From an uncultured Clostridia bacterium (GTDB lineage Bacteria > Bacillota > Clostridia > Christensenellales > UBA1242): a stretch of 64,000 nucleotides of DNA. The notes under the pieces were generated by a model. It saw only the letters and a program-made list of their open reading frames with translations, ran no database searches and was not told the DNA's origin. This document shows positions 31,803 through 46,800 of the stretch, piece after piece. The position numbers and the translations under genes were made by a program. Where the stretch lies: NCBI GenBank assembly GCA_934747385.1, contig CAKVGK010000001.1, positions 248,001 through 312,000 of the forward strand, given 5' to 3'. How positions within the stretch are numbered: position 1 is the stretch's first letter; the number at the start of each line of letters is the position of its first letter.

Positions 31803-34800
31803 TTATTTAATTTCAAATCGACCAGCTTGCTTAGAATCCCATTTATTAATAGAACTGTCAAAATTATAATATTTACCGCATAATAAAATATTTGCTGATT
31901 CACAAAGCTTAGTTGTTCTGCTGTACGAAGAGTTAGGGTCTCCACTGCGAGAATAGAACCTATAATTTGTTCCTGTTCCACCATTTCTAACTTCATTATT
32001 GTACCCATCCAGATCACTTGATTTAGGAGGATTCCACCAATTGCCTAATTTATCAATACAATTGTCAAGTTGACCACTAGCTCCATTTCCATAGTTATAA
32101 GCTGTAAATAATTTAGGAAGATTTAAATATTTATAACGTGTATAAATTTGATTTTCTTTTACAAATCCATTTTCACCCTCAATATTCAAATATTTATTAT
32201 AGTTTAAACTGTTTTGATCTATATCGTTAGGATATGTCAAATCTATAGTATATAACTTACCATCATCAATATAATTGTTATTGTCCATTCTACCTATGCT
32301 ATAAGAATAGTCAGAAACATACAATATATACCTTGTCGCCTGTACAGATTCGCACATGTATTCATGTCCATCGATTGTTCCTTTTCCATTATGGCACTTT
32401 GATACTTCTGTAGAAAAATTTTCAATTAAATAATCTGATTTATTATTTGGATTGTAATGAATTTCAACATAACCATTAACTTTTTCCAAATACACGTCTT
32501 CTGATGAGTCTATACCCATCAATGTTTTATCTGTATTTCTGTATTGATTTTCCACGTCCGATGATATTATTTTCCCATTGAAAGTGAAAGAATAATCTTC
32601 GGCATTGTTGAACATAACCTTTCCAAATCCGACATTTTCGTCTTTTCTATTAGGGTTTAGCAAATATCCGCCTTCCCATAAATAATAAGTGGCTTCCATT
32701 GTAATCACATTCTCTGCAGTGTCATTGTCAGTACGTTGGAAAATAGAATCATTATCTTTCGCTTCTTCATTCCTTGTATTATTTAAATAAGGTTTTGTTT
32801 TGAACGCATTTGTATCTGGGTAAATCTCTATAATTTCTCCCCCTGTTGAGTTAGGTGAAGTGTTGATAGATTCTAATTCGCAATAATATGGTTTGTATTC
32901 AACATTTTGATAGTAAATATTCTCTTTCCCAATGTCTTCTTCTCCACAAACAAACTTACCGCCACCTTTAGAATCTGTGTAATAAGTCTTTCCAACATCG
33001 TCTTCATTTAAAGGCCTTCCAAGAGATAGATATGTTGTTATTGTTTCAAATCTTGTTATATAGTCATACCCTGAATTTCCTTCTGGTTTAGAATCTAATT
33101 TTGTTGAACTATAATGAGCGTATTTTGTCAATCCAAGACCTCGATTACCATTTGGACTATAATATATGCCTTGAATATAATGATAACCTAAAATTTTGTT
33201 ACTTGTATTATAGTTAGGATCATAAACAAACTTCAATGTTTCAGTTTTGGTTACGGATGCTTCAGAAAGACCAGTTGAATTATTCAAAGAATATGTTCCA
33301 TCTCCGTTATATGTTAAACGGTTATCGTCTGCCAAATTGTTGCCAAAACTATATTCACCATCATTGTATGTTCCATAAACATAGTATCTGCCTGTTTCAT
33401 CCTCTGAAACATATGGTAATTTCTTCATGTCTTTATATACTGATTGATTAAATAAATTAGTTGGGATATAAGAAACTTTTGAAGCTTTTGCATTAATCCA
33501 ATAATAACCATCTTTGTATACGTACTTTCTGCAGATAACTTGTATTCCTTCAGTAGGCATTAAATCTTCTTCATTAGACGCATAAATTGCAGCGTCTTCA
33601 CCGCCATATTTCATCCACAAATTTGAAAAGTAATCACTTGGTCTTGTTGTGGAATATAATTGATAAGTTTGTCCTTCAATGTAACAGATGTTATCACTAT
33701 ATGAATCAAGCACACCATATTCGCCATCTCCTGTATAGCTCAAACTTCTAAAATACATTGTTGATAAGTAGCCTGAACTTTTACCAGATTGATTCTGCAT
33801 AATATAACCCAAATTACTATTTGCATTAGACATGGCTTGTACTCTAGGTATCGTAATAAGATTAACCGTTACTCCAACAGCAAGCGGAATTAATACTTTT
33901 GTAGAGACCTTCTTTAAAACCCATTTTATTGCTAATTTAGCACTCTTCTTTGCTGCCAGATGAGCTGCTTTTACAATTCCACCAATTCCACAAAACATCA
34001 AAATTAAAGATATTACAGATACAGCCGCATCAGCTGCTATCATCCAGCCGTTAATATTCTCTATTGCATCCCAAGCCTCTTGTTGAGCTTGTCTTGCACT
34101 TACGGAACTCCAAACTTTCGTGAAACCACCGGTCATCTCAAACATTGACCCGGAATCTGAAAGTCTGTCCATATCATATTTTGCCTTGTATTCAAAGCTC
34201 AAGGTATTATAGTAGGTTTTGTAATGTTCTGACTCATACTTAGACGAATCGTTGCTATTTAATATATCCATATCTAAGTAATAGTATGTTGGCATTTTAA
34301 CATAGTCTGCACTTAATCCAGATTTATAAGAAGATGAAGGAGTTGTAATGTAATAATTATTATCTTTATGATTTATTCCAAAATAAATTTTTGCCCAACC
34401 AAATTTGCTATATAAAATTGGATTATCTGAATATGGCTCATAAACAGTATATTTGACTTTACCAATTTCTCCGTCCGAATATTCTTTCATCAACTGATAA
34501 TCTGCTGAACTAGCATCAGTGCCGTCAAAGTTGTAATATTTACTACCATCTTTGTAAACATATTTCCTATTATCTTCGTTTCCTGTGTAATAAACATTTC
34601 TATAACCAATGTGATTTTTGTACAAATTATTCACATAAATTTGCAAGGTGTTGTTCGTATCACTTGCTTGAACAGTGGCGACGGCTTTAATGTTTTCTGC
34701 GTCGTAGATTGTGGTTATGCTGTCCCATGGTGCGCCGTTGTTTTCGTTCATTGGAATGCAGCGCTGCATGGTTTTGAACGCAGTGTAATCTTTATGCCAA

Positions 34801-37800
34801 CCCTGAGTTGTGTAATAAGTGTTATTTATTTTTTCTTCATAAAGTGGGTTGTGATCCATATTTATAATCTTATCTGAAGAAGAACCTGAGATTATGAAAC
34901 TATCTTGGTTAACATAAGTTGCCATTGCGTATAGGGTTACTTCATTTTCGTTGTCGCTGTCGATTGCTTCGTAGTTAGAAGGAGCGTCGTAATAGTTCTC
35001 GTTTTGAATAGTGTTGATTGTGAATGCACGGCTGTGAGTGCCTTGAACAGTGATTGAGTTTGAAGATGAATTACCTTCAACTTTAAGCATACCAACCAAG
35101 CCGCCGACATTTTTAACCTCGTCGCCAAGCATTGTTACGTTTTCTTTTGATTCAGCACCCAAATTTGTGCCTTCAAATTTACCAATCAAGCCGCCAATGT
35201 AGTAAGAGCTATCTGTGTGGAGATTAACGTTGTTGTTGACAGACAATTTTGCAAAATTTGCCTTTGCTCTGCCGAACACGCCGCCCACGTACATGCCCAA
35301 GCCATATTGTTGAACGTTGATTGTTTTTGTTGGAGCGTAATCATACGTATAAACTGTGCCAGCGCCGCCAGAGCCGGACAAGTCTGTAACATACACATAG
35401 CCGACTGCGCCGCCCACGCAATAAGCGCCGTTAACGCTTGAATTGTTTTGAAGGTCTGGAAGCGCGATAAATGTGTCGCCTTCCGTTTTATCTATATAAT
35501 AAGCGCCAAAGTATGCACCAACATTGACTGCCACATTGGAAGCATTTTTGTTGTCTGTACCTGCCATGTTCATGTTGGTTGTGATTTTGTTGGTTGTGAT
35601 ATATGCTTTTGAGTCTGCAACATTAGAGTCAATACCGTTAAGCGCGGTTTTTGAACTTGTTGTGCCAATCAAGCCACCCCAACCTGTGGAAATTTCGTTG
35701 AACTGAACTTTGAGTTGTTCAAGGTTGGTTGCACCTGCAAAGTCAAGGCTCACTAATTCGCTTGATTCGCTTTTGCTTGTAACGTCATCGTCTTTAAACA
35801 TATAGTTGCTGATTGTTGAAACAACGTTTGTGCCGCGGTTTTTGCCGCTGTCTGTGCTTGCACCCTCTGCAACGCTTGTTATGTTTGTTTCCACAATGTT
35901 TGCGTTAACAGTGACAGTGTTTGCTTTGCCTGTTGAGCCAATCAAGCCGCCTATGCTGGTTGGAATTGTGTAGAAATTGCCTTGATTGTTACCTTTGTCC
36001 ACATTGGTGTGCAAGAATATGCCACGAATTTCTGTTCCTATGTCTGTGCTTTCGCCCTCTGCTGGGGTTGCTGTGCTTGTGCTTGAAGCAACGCCAACGC
36101 TGTTGCCAGAAATTTCGCCATTTGGTGCAAAGCCAACAAGTCCGCCCACGTTGGTGTTGCCGCTGACTTGCCCATTGTAACTTATGCCATAAATTTTGCC
36201 GCCTACGCCGTTGTAACCAACCACGCCACCAACATTGATTGCACCTGTGATTTTGCCGTTTGTTTCAACGCTATCAATGTAATAATAAGTTCCTTCTGCC
36301 AGTGTTTCGCCAAGGTTGAATTGTTGAACATACTCATTATTTTCATTTAGTGTGAAATATGCAGTGCCGTCCTGAACCTTTTTGATTTCTGCGGCAGTTG
36401 TTGCGCTGATTTCAAGTTTTGTAAACTTGCCGCGGATTTCGCCTTTGTTGTAACCAACAATGCCACCAACTGTTTGATATGCTGATATTTCCGCTGTGTT
36501 TTTGCAACTCAAAACCAAACCTTTTTCAACCATGCCGACCACGCCGCCAACATTGATGAACCTTGCTGTTGTTTTTGTTGTTCCGTCTTGACCTGTAGTT
36601 TGCATGATTGAATAGAAGTCAACTTTGCCAGAGGTTGAAGTAGTTTTGCCTCCGTCAATTTTTGCTTTGTTTTCGCATTGCTTAATTATGCCAGATTTCA
36701 TATAACCCGCAACGCCACCAACATTGGTTACGGACAAGCCATTTATTGTGTTGTCTATTTCAATTGTGTTGCCGTTTATTGCACCTGAAAGGATTTGATA
36801 TGCTTTTTCAGTGTTTTCATCATTGTTGTTGCCTGCAAAACAGCCAATCAAACCGCCCCAGTTTTCCGCAGTCTTTAAATCTGCTGCAAATTTATCCTCA
36901 GTTGAGGTTGTGAGTGTTGCAATTTTTGTTCCGTTAGTCATGTAGTTGTTTGAACTATCGAAATTCACATTGGTTGTTGTGTACCCCACAACGCCACCAA
37001 CATTTTTAACACCTTTAAGTTGAATACCCTCGCCAAGCCCATCAATTTTGATTAACGCATTCTTTTCATCATCTGTTTCTCTTACGTATTTACCAACAAT
37101 GCCGCCAAGGTTTGCACATGTGTAAGAAGCCAATTTTGGAGCAAATGCAGTTTGAGCACTAATGTTGAGTGTGCCACCGGACATTAAGCCAACAAAACCG
37201 CCAAAACCTTGAGTTAAGTCATTGTCTGAATTTTCATATGTGCCTTTGTAGCCAACAATGTAAACACCATCAATTGTTAAGGCTGAACCCAAAGTTAATG
37301 AACCGCTAGTTATGCTGCTTGCAAGCAAGCCATAATAGCCGCCTTTGTCCAACATGCTGATTTTCAAGCCTTTTAAATTTGAACTTTCATTTTCTTTGAT
37401 TGTGCAGCTGTCAAATTTAATGCTGCCACCAGCAACCGAGCAAATCATGCCACCAAAATTGCTTGCTGAGAAATCTGCGCTTTCACTGTTGACTTCAAAT
37501 TGAACGTCAAAGTTTTTGATTGTGCTTTGTTCTGACGTTGTTGAGCCAATCAATCCACCAATAGCTTGATGATTTGTCAACTTCAAGTCAACAATTGTTC
37601 CTGAATTATCTGCACTCAAAGTTAAGCCATTTGCCAAGCCAACCAAACCGCCAGCTGTGCCGACTGTGTTTCCGCCAAAGTTAAAGTCAATGTATAGCCC
37701 ATCTGCTGGGGATTCGTTAACATTAACTGTTCCATTTTCAACTTTACCGAACAACAAACCATAATAAACAGCTTTGTCTGCATTATTATTGCTGGTCATT

Positions 37801-40800
37801 CTAGCGCCGTTCGCGCCATTGTTTCCGCTGGTTGAAGTTTTCTTTGTAATTAAATTTTTAATTGTAACCACATTTGTTGAACTTGTTCCGCTTTCAGTTG
37901 AACCCGTTTCGCCTGTTGAGCCAGATTCTCCTGTGCTTCCCTCACCTGTTGAACCTGCTTCTGTTGTGCCAGAACCTGTTGAGCCAGAGCCTGTTTCAGT
38001 TGAGCCAGTTCCACCAGTTGAACTTGAAGTGTTTAAACCAGTGTATGAGCCGAACAACATTCCATAATATCCTTCTGTTGAGCCAGTGGTCAATTCCAAA
38101 GAAGAAATGTCCACATTTTCAACAGTTGCGCCACCTTCAATAATGTCGCAGCCCAACGCACCAGAATTAACAATGCCTGTGAAATCTCCTTCAAACTTAA
38201 TGTTGCTGAATGTTGCGCCATTAATGTTTGTGAACAAGCCGTTTTTGCTTAAATTTTTGATAACATGCTTGCTGATTTTTGTTTCGTCTGCTTTTTTGTA
38301 ACCGCCGTCAAATGTGCCTGTAAATCCAATTTTTGCGTTGGCGTCAACGCCGCTGAAACCTGACACTGAAGAATACGCACCAACAGCATTCCATGTAATG
38401 TTTGTTATATTTCCACTTTCGTTTTTGCTTATGAATCCGTCCAAATCGTGAGTAAGTTTGTACTTTTTGCCGCTTCCATCTTCATTTGCAATAACGCCTT
38501 GAATTGAACTTAACACACCAAGGTGAGAAATTTCAAAGTTTTTATTATCGCTGCCGTCACCAGTTGCACGAACATTTAACATTTCCTGCAATTGCAATTC
38601 AGAGCCCTCAGTAAGCATGTTGTACTTGTTGAAATTATAAATTGGGTAGTTATAGTTATAGCCGAATGTTGTTGCTTTCAAATTGATTTTACCTTCTGCT
38701 GCAGTTGTAAACCAATTGCCAGCAAGCAAGGTTATATCTTTACCATCTTTGTTTTTAACATTTGACATTAACTGATAGGTGTTCAATTTTTCAGCACCCT
38801 TGTTTTCAGCACCCGTGCCATTAAATTGACTATCCTTTGGTGTTGCCAAACTGTCAACAAAGTTGTTTGAACCGTTGATTGCTGTTTCTCCGTCTTCCAA
38901 GCCAACAAGAGAGATTTTGTCTTCCCCGGCATCCGCAACATTAACATAACTTGCTGCGTAGCAATTGTAAATGTAGCCAGAATTGTCGTTTACTTTGTTT
39001 TGATAAGCGATTGTATATGCTTTGCCGTTTTCAACCTCAATGTTGCCTGTTACATAACAACTGCTTATAACGCCAGAGTTTGCGAAAGCAATGGCTGAAA
39101 TTGAGCCGCCAGCTGAAATGTCTGCTGAACAATTGCTGAATGAAATTAAGCCTGAGTTTGTTGTTGCAAACAAACCATTTTCCGCAGTTAATTTAACATT
39201 GCCTGAAACAGACGCATTGAAAATTACGCCATTGTTAACATCTGCGAATGCAGTAAATTCTTCGCCATTGCCTGCAACATGAATGTTAGAGATTGCAGAT
39301 TTCTCACTGATTGTTTTCACATGGAATTTTTTAGCAATTCCGCCGTCGCCAACCAAAATGCCTTTTACTTCTGCATTTTCATAATTTATTTTGTCGCTGT
39401 CTTGCATAGTGAGCAAGAAGTAAACATTATCTTGTGCCACAAGTGAAGAATAATCAGTTTTTGGATTTGCAGCTGAACCTTCAACATATTCGTCAGTTGA
39501 ATTTTTGAACACTTCAAATTCACGCATTGGTTCAAGCAAACTTGAAATGTATGGAATATGTGAATTTTGAACGCTGGACAATTTGCCTTTTGTTTTGCTC
39601 CAAAGCCCGGCTTGAATTGCCTTTTGATGATAATCTTCTTTCCTTATAAACACGCCTGCAGAAATGTTTGTGCCAAGTTTGCTGTCTTCTGGAACCAAAG
39701 CGAAGTCGGTTGAATAATAAATGTCTGCATTATTATTCGTCTTTCCTGCTGCTGTGTTGTAATCTGTATTGCTATTTTCATCGCCAACATACAACTTTTC
39801 AATTTCACCAAACAATGCGCCAGTGTTTTTGCTTTCATTTCTTACGGCTGCTGAACCTTTAATATTGTTTGAAAGCACGCTTGTTAAACTGAATGAATAA
39901 CTTGTTTCAAGCAAATAAACTGATTGTGCTTTGCCCGCAAGGCCACCGATTTTGTAATTGTGAGTGCCACTTGCACTTGAACCATCAATTGTTGGAATAA
40001 TCCTGCCCATGTTCATGGTGTTGGACAATTTTGCATTGCCCACAATCTCACCAAACAATCCACCAATAAGTGTTTTTGTGGCAGTGTCGCTTGCTTTTGC
40101 TGTTGAAGCAATGTTCACATTTGCCAAAACTTGGTCAAACAAGACATTAACACCAACGCTTTCCTTGTCAGTTTTAGCATTTGCAACTGCACCGCCGATT
40201 GTTGAATTTGTTGCACTGGCTGTTATGCTGCCAGTGAACAAACTTTGAATGATTTTTGTTTCAAACTGAGTTGCCACTCTTGCAATGCCTGCAGAAGCAA
40301 AGAGATTTACACTGCCTGTGGTTGTGATCTTTGTGTTAACATGGTTGTTTTCCAGTTTTCTGCCAGAACCCTCTGTTGATAAAGTGTAACCACCAATCAA
40401 ACCAGCAATGTTTGTTGAACCTGCTGCATCTGAATTTGTTGCATTGTTTGTAAGTGTTGTTACAGTTTTGTTGTTTTCAATGTTGCAATCTTCCACATAA
40501 CCAATTAAACCAGCCATGTAGTTAGTTCCAGCCATGTAGTTAGTTGCTGTTGTTGAACCTCTGTTCATTTCGATTGTAACATTATTAACCAGGTTGCCTG
40601 AAACCGCAGTTGTGCTAAGTTTACCTGCCAAAGCACCAATTGATATGTTGCTTATATTGTTTGCATTAAAGTTGAACTTTGTTGTTTGTTCTTTGCCAAC
40701 ATTGGTGTTAACAATGCTCATTGTGTTGTTATTGTCTGTGTTTTCAACGTCTGTGGCTGTTTTGCCTTTTGCTACAATGCCACCAACTGCTTCTTTTTCT

Positions 40801-43800
40801 GAATCTTTAATGTTTGCCGTAACTAAGCCTGAGAAACTTGAATTGATGATATTTGTGCCAGTTGCGTCGTAAATAAGCCCTGCAAAGCCTGTGATTGTGC
40901 TGCCCGATTTAAACAATTCTGCACCAGCAGTTTGTGTGTTTGAAGAAGTTCTGCCAACAGTCACATAAACCGCACTTATTCTTGTGCTGACTTTTTCTGT
41001 TGGGTTTTCACCTCTTGGTTCGTCCTGTCCGCTTAAACCTGAGAAGTTTTTAATGGAAACAGCATTGCCGTTGTTGTAACCAACACCATTTTCCATCCAA
41101 GAAAATTCAATGTTACGGAAGGTTGCACCAGAAGTTGCCCTGAACAAACCTGCGTCATCATTGCTATTGCTTGCTGCAACATGCAAGTTATAAACTTTTG
41201 GAGTTGTGCCGTCTGGCTTTTCACCAATCAACACGCCAGTGAATTCAACGTCAAACACAAAATTGTCGCCGCCATTGTATTTAAGCATGTCAATATCTTC
41301 TGTGATTTTGAAACTGCCAGATGGGTTGTTTTTAATTTTATCAAAGTCGTTTGTGCCTTTAATTTGCTCGTAGTTGTCGTTTTGCTCGTCTGTAAGCAAT
41401 GGGAAATAGTATTTGTTAGTGTTCAAATTCCAGTATTTAGAATCCCAAATGCCGAATACTGCAATGTAGGTTGAAAGTTGAACGTCTGGATATTCCAATG
41501 CGTACAAATCTTGCATTTGTTTTTTGATTGTGCCTGTGGTTTTTGTTTCTGTGATGAGGTTTGTTTTGTCCGCGTGAGTATAGTTAATTTCGCCAACATA
41601 AACCTGAGAAACTTGGTGGTCTTTAACATTGTCTTCACCAATAAAGTTGTTAAATTCAACGTTATATTCCTTTCCATTGTCAGTGTAACTCTTTTCAACT
41701 TGATTGTAAGCGCTATTGTCCAAAATTATTGTGGAGAACAGATAACTTTGACCAACAGTTTTGTTGCCAAGCCCAGAATACACTTTGCCGAATGTTGTGT
41801 TGCTTGCATTGTCGTATTTACCAACCAAACCACCAACAGTTTTGAGGGTTTCCATGTTTCCGTTTGCAAAGTCTAGGAATGAAACTGCGTAGTTATAGTT
41901 GCTGTTTGAAAGAATGTCCAAACCAATAAGACCGCCAACCACGTTGCCAGAATAGAAGCCTGCTTTGCTGTAACATGAGAAGATTGTTGATCCAATGCTT
42001 ACACCAATCAAACCGCCACCGAAATTGTATGATTCAATTAAATTTGTGTTGCCAATATTTTCGATGTCCAAACCAGCGGTCATGTCAAGCACATATTTTG
42101 CAATGTTTGCGTCGAACTTGAATTGAGCGTTGTCCTCGTCCGCTGCGCTTACTTTTGAAGCCTCAATTGTTGCGCCAACACTTGCCGCAATTAAGCCGCC
42201 CGCTGAATATTGACCATCTATGCGATTGTTTGGCCCGACATTGAATGTGAGTCTGGTTGCTTTGACATTTTTGCCGATATAACCTGCCACACCGCCCGCG
42301 TAGTCTGCCACGATAAGCAAAGAAGGATTTTCGCTGACTGCATTGTCGTTAATGTGCAAGTAAGACAAATTGTACCCTTCATTTGAGTATGAGCGTGTGT
42401 TCACGTCCATAACACCAACAATACCGCCTGCGTAAGACAAAGTTTTTTCGTAATTATTGTTCACGCTGGCTGCCTGTTTTGTTGAAGAATATAATTCAGT
42501 TGTGTTTGAAAGGATTGTTGCAACATTAAGGTTTGATGAAATGCCATATATCAAACTTTGACCATGCACAAAACCTGCCAAGCCACCAACCAAGTTTGCG
42601 CCTTGAATTGTGGTGTTTGCGCCGTCCAAAGAAATGTTGATGATAACAGAATCTGTAATCTTGCCTGCCAAACCGCCTGAGTAAATTGAGTTTGCAGTAC
42701 TGAATTTGCCGTTTGAGAATGTTAAATTCAAGTTCTTAACATATGCTTGGTTAATTTGTGCAAACAGACCAACGCTTTCTTCTTTATCTTCACCAACGTC
42801 CAAATAAATGTTGTTGATAGACATACCGTTGCCGTCCACACTTGTGCGAGATGAAGTCACAACATTTGTATCTTGTTTTGTTCCACCAAGAACAAATTGT
42901 CTGCGAGTTTTGATGGCTGTTTTGTCACTTGCAAAATCAATGTCGTCAATGAAGCGGACATAGCCCGTAAATTCGCTTGTTGTGCCATATTTTGTGAACA
43001 CGTCGTTAAATTCTTGCACTGAACTGATAATGTCTGGGTTTGCCTTGCTGCCCAAAGCAAATTTGGTTGCATAAGTGTAAGTGCTGATAATGCCGTCCTC
43101 TGTTGTGCTTTCGCCAGATTTATATCTAAATGAATGTGCAACATTATTTGCAATTGTAAGTTCTGGCAATTTAACGTTGTTGCCTCGGTTGTCGTAGAAA
43201 GACCATATTCCCTCTTCCCTGTCGTTTCTGCTGTTGCTAAGCACAAACACAAAGTTAACCAAATTGCTTGTGTTTGCAAAGTTTGCAAGGCTTAAGCCAG
43301 TTGCTTGTGGTTTGCCGTCTTCCTCTGCAACAATAAACTTTTGACTGCCCGCCAAATCCTTGTACCAATAGCAATTTTCCAATTCACCGTTGGACAAAAC
43401 GCCCGTGGTGTCTGCACCAACGAAAGGTTGTTCCGGTGTGATTGTAAGGCTTGTGTCGCCATTCACATTTGAGAAAGTGCATGCAGCATAACATTGTGCA
43501 ATTTTTGCACCGCTGTTGTTGCGGAACACAAAGCCTGCCATGAACGCTGACTTAGAAACAAGTTCTATATTTGCAAAGCAGTTGTTTATGTTTGCACCTG
43601 TCAGGTTATCATAAACAAAGCCTGCAATGTTTGCATTTGCATATGCTTCAACTTTTGCGCCTGTTGAATATGGGCTGTCGTTTGAAATTGTGCTTTCCAA
43701 ACCTTTCACGTATGAATACGCAATTCTGCCTGCATTTTCTGCCACAAAACCTGCAATTTTGGATTCTGTGTTTTTGTCGTTAATGGAATAAGTGTATAAA

Positions 43801-46800
43801 CTTGTGTTGGCAATGTAAGAACTTGAAACAACTGCTTCTGCGTTGTTAATGCCCACAAATCCGCCCATGTATGTTTGGAAACCTTGACCAGAGCCAAGTG
43901 TGCGGTTGCCAATCACAAAATTTAAAGCACCAAATTCTTCAGTGTAACTGCTTTGTGAACTGTCTGTTGCCTTGATTTTTGTAAACTGGCTTCTGCCAAC
44001 ACGTGAGTTGGTGATTGTGCCGTTGTTAATGCCCACAAGTCCGCCAAATGTAATAGTTGTTGAAGTGCTGTTGTTAACTAACAAATTGACTGTTTTTGTG
44101 TTTCTGCCCGCGTTGACCACGTCGCAATTATAAATCAAACCATTGTTAACTGCAGCCAAGCCTCCAAACACAACTGAGGTTACATTTTCATAAGCGAGTG
44201 AGAGTTGACCATTCAAAATTGTGTTAAATTCACTGTAATCCACAACAAGGTTGTAAATCAATGTGCTTGCGTCAATTGTGGCAAACAATCCATAATAGCC
44301 TGCTGTTTCGCTTGAACTTGAATCGCTTGTAACAACAAAGTTTTTGATTTTAATCTTTTTGTTGTTGCCGTCAAGACTTGCAATTTTGGTTGTGATTGGT
44401 TTGCAAATTTCCACTTCAATATCTTCGGTTAAAACATAGTTTTGACCCTCACCCAAAATGCAATTGCCAGCACTATCAAACATTTGGTCTGCACTGCTGA
44501 TTGCAAATGCGGATTCACGAGTTGTTGCAGTGTAAAATTCCATGTTGAATGTGATTGTTAAGCGATAAGGATAAGTGTTGGAAGCACTGCCAAATTTAAG
44601 TTTGTAAACACTTTGTTCCTCGTCCAATTCATATTGGTAGTTAACACTGAAAGTTACGCTTGTTTTGAAACTGCCTTTTGCCTTCAAATTCAAATAGGTT
44701 ACATTTTCTTCATCAGAGCCATAGTTTGTTGTGCTAACTATGAACATTTCACTTCCTTCAGCAAAGGTTGAAGTTTGTCCAGCGTCGTTAACTTTGTAGC
44801 TGAACATGGCTTTAAGTTTTTCAAACTTTTTCGTTTTTAAACTTGCCTTTTCTTCATCAGTTAAACTTAATAAACTTTTACCTTCAAATTCTGCATCAGT
44901 CGCCAGAACCTCGTCTTCCAAATCTTGAAGCAATTTGGTGTAAATATCATTTGAATTGTCCACAAACTCGTTTTGGGTTGCGAAAGAGAACTCCAAGTCA
45001 CGCGCTTGGTTGATTGCCAAACTCAAATTTGAGCCAAAGCCAAATTCTGTGTTTTCCGCATTCAAAATATAGTCGGTTGGGTAGAACACAATACTCTTTG
45101 AGTTGCTAACAATTTCTGCATTGTTAATCAAACTCATGCCAACTGTAACTTTAAACGCTTTTTCAACGTTGTTTCTCATGCCAATTTTCAAACGCATGCT
45201 GTAACTGCCGTCTGCATTTGGCACAAGAGAGGATTGGTCATCAATCCATTGACTATCAATGTCAAGACCAACTGGCTCTCCATCTAAATATGTTATTGAA
45301 ACGGTTGGGTTTGCATTGAATTGATAGCCATAAATTTTCAATGTTGCTATGTTATTGTAAGTTTTTTGTTGAACTAAATAATATTTAATATCTTTGTCCG
45401 CGTCCTTTGGAGTGATTTCGTACTGACTATCGTACTCAAGTTCAACACCAGGAAGGAAATCTGTAACCAAAGATTTTGTTTTAACAATATGTGTGTCGTC
45501 CGCGTTGGTTACATCCAAAGTGAGTTTAATTTCGTCAGCAAGACCGCTGAACTTTTTGTCCAACACAACATGAATATAAATTGTTCCGTTAAATGAATAG
45601 TTAATGCCATCAGTTGTGCTTGAAGCCAAATTTAAGTACACGCCCAAATTGTCCTCAGTTAAGGTGCAACTTGGTGAAATGCTGATATATTTGTCTAAAG
45701 TTGTGTGATAAATTAATTGTTCAAAACGAACTTTAACGTTTGCGTTCAAACTAGGCACATAAAGTTCACTGCTTTTCAATGTGAGTTGTTTAATGTGTGC
45801 ATAGCTTGGTTGCATACGGATTGTTAACACACCACCATTGCCGCCAGGTGTAATATTTGCTGTTTCAACTTGGCTGGAAGTAATTAAGTGTGTGTAGTTG
45901 CCCATTGCTTCTGCGCTGGTTGCCGCATAATTGTTGATGATTATGCTTGTGGACAATCTTGAAGGATTGATTGTGATTTTAATTTCAGTGTCACCGTCAA
46001 TGTCTTCGTTTGTTTTTGCAAAAATTCTAACACCGAACACAATGCTGTCGGTTAAATACCTTGTTTGGTATTTGTCTTTAAGTTGAATTGAAATTTTGTA
46101 AGTGTAAGTTTTGTCTAAACTGTTGTATGTGTTGTAAGCAACAATGTCAAACAAATCCAAAATTGTTTCTGCGTTTGCTTGAGCAAACAATCTTTCATAT
46201 TCTGCTTGACCTTGCAAAACCTCAAATTTCATGCGCAAACTATCGTGGTTTGGTTCTTCAAATCTTGCAACGTCACCACTGTTTGTTATTTTAACCTTGT
46301 CGTTATCTTCCGCCTTGTTGGTGCCGTCATATTTGCCAACATAGCCAGTGTGCAATGTTGCGGTCAGTGCGAATGTTTCACCCGACTCGCCTTCCAATTG
46401 GTCAGTGTTAAATTCAAGCGCTGTGGCAGAAGAAGTTATGTTAATATTGAGGGTTGCGCTTGCTAAATTTTCTTCCCAAACGTCCTTTCCCCCATCTTGT
46501 GGGTAAATATCTTCACCAAAATATTGAGTCTTGTTCAATTTGACAGTAAATGTCACTGGAACAGAAGTGTCTAATCCATCTTTGTCCTTGCTGTTGATGA
46601 TGAAATGGTTAAACAAATTTTGATTTTTTGTGATTGTGATTGGAGCGTTGTTCCCTAGCTCTGAAAATTCAATCTTAATGTATTTTTCAATGTCAGAAAT
46701 GTCAAATAACGAAGAATAATTTGAACCTTTGTAACTATTGGAAGCCAAAACTTCCAAATCCAAGTTTTTAGCGCCCTTGTAACTATCCAACTGATAAACT

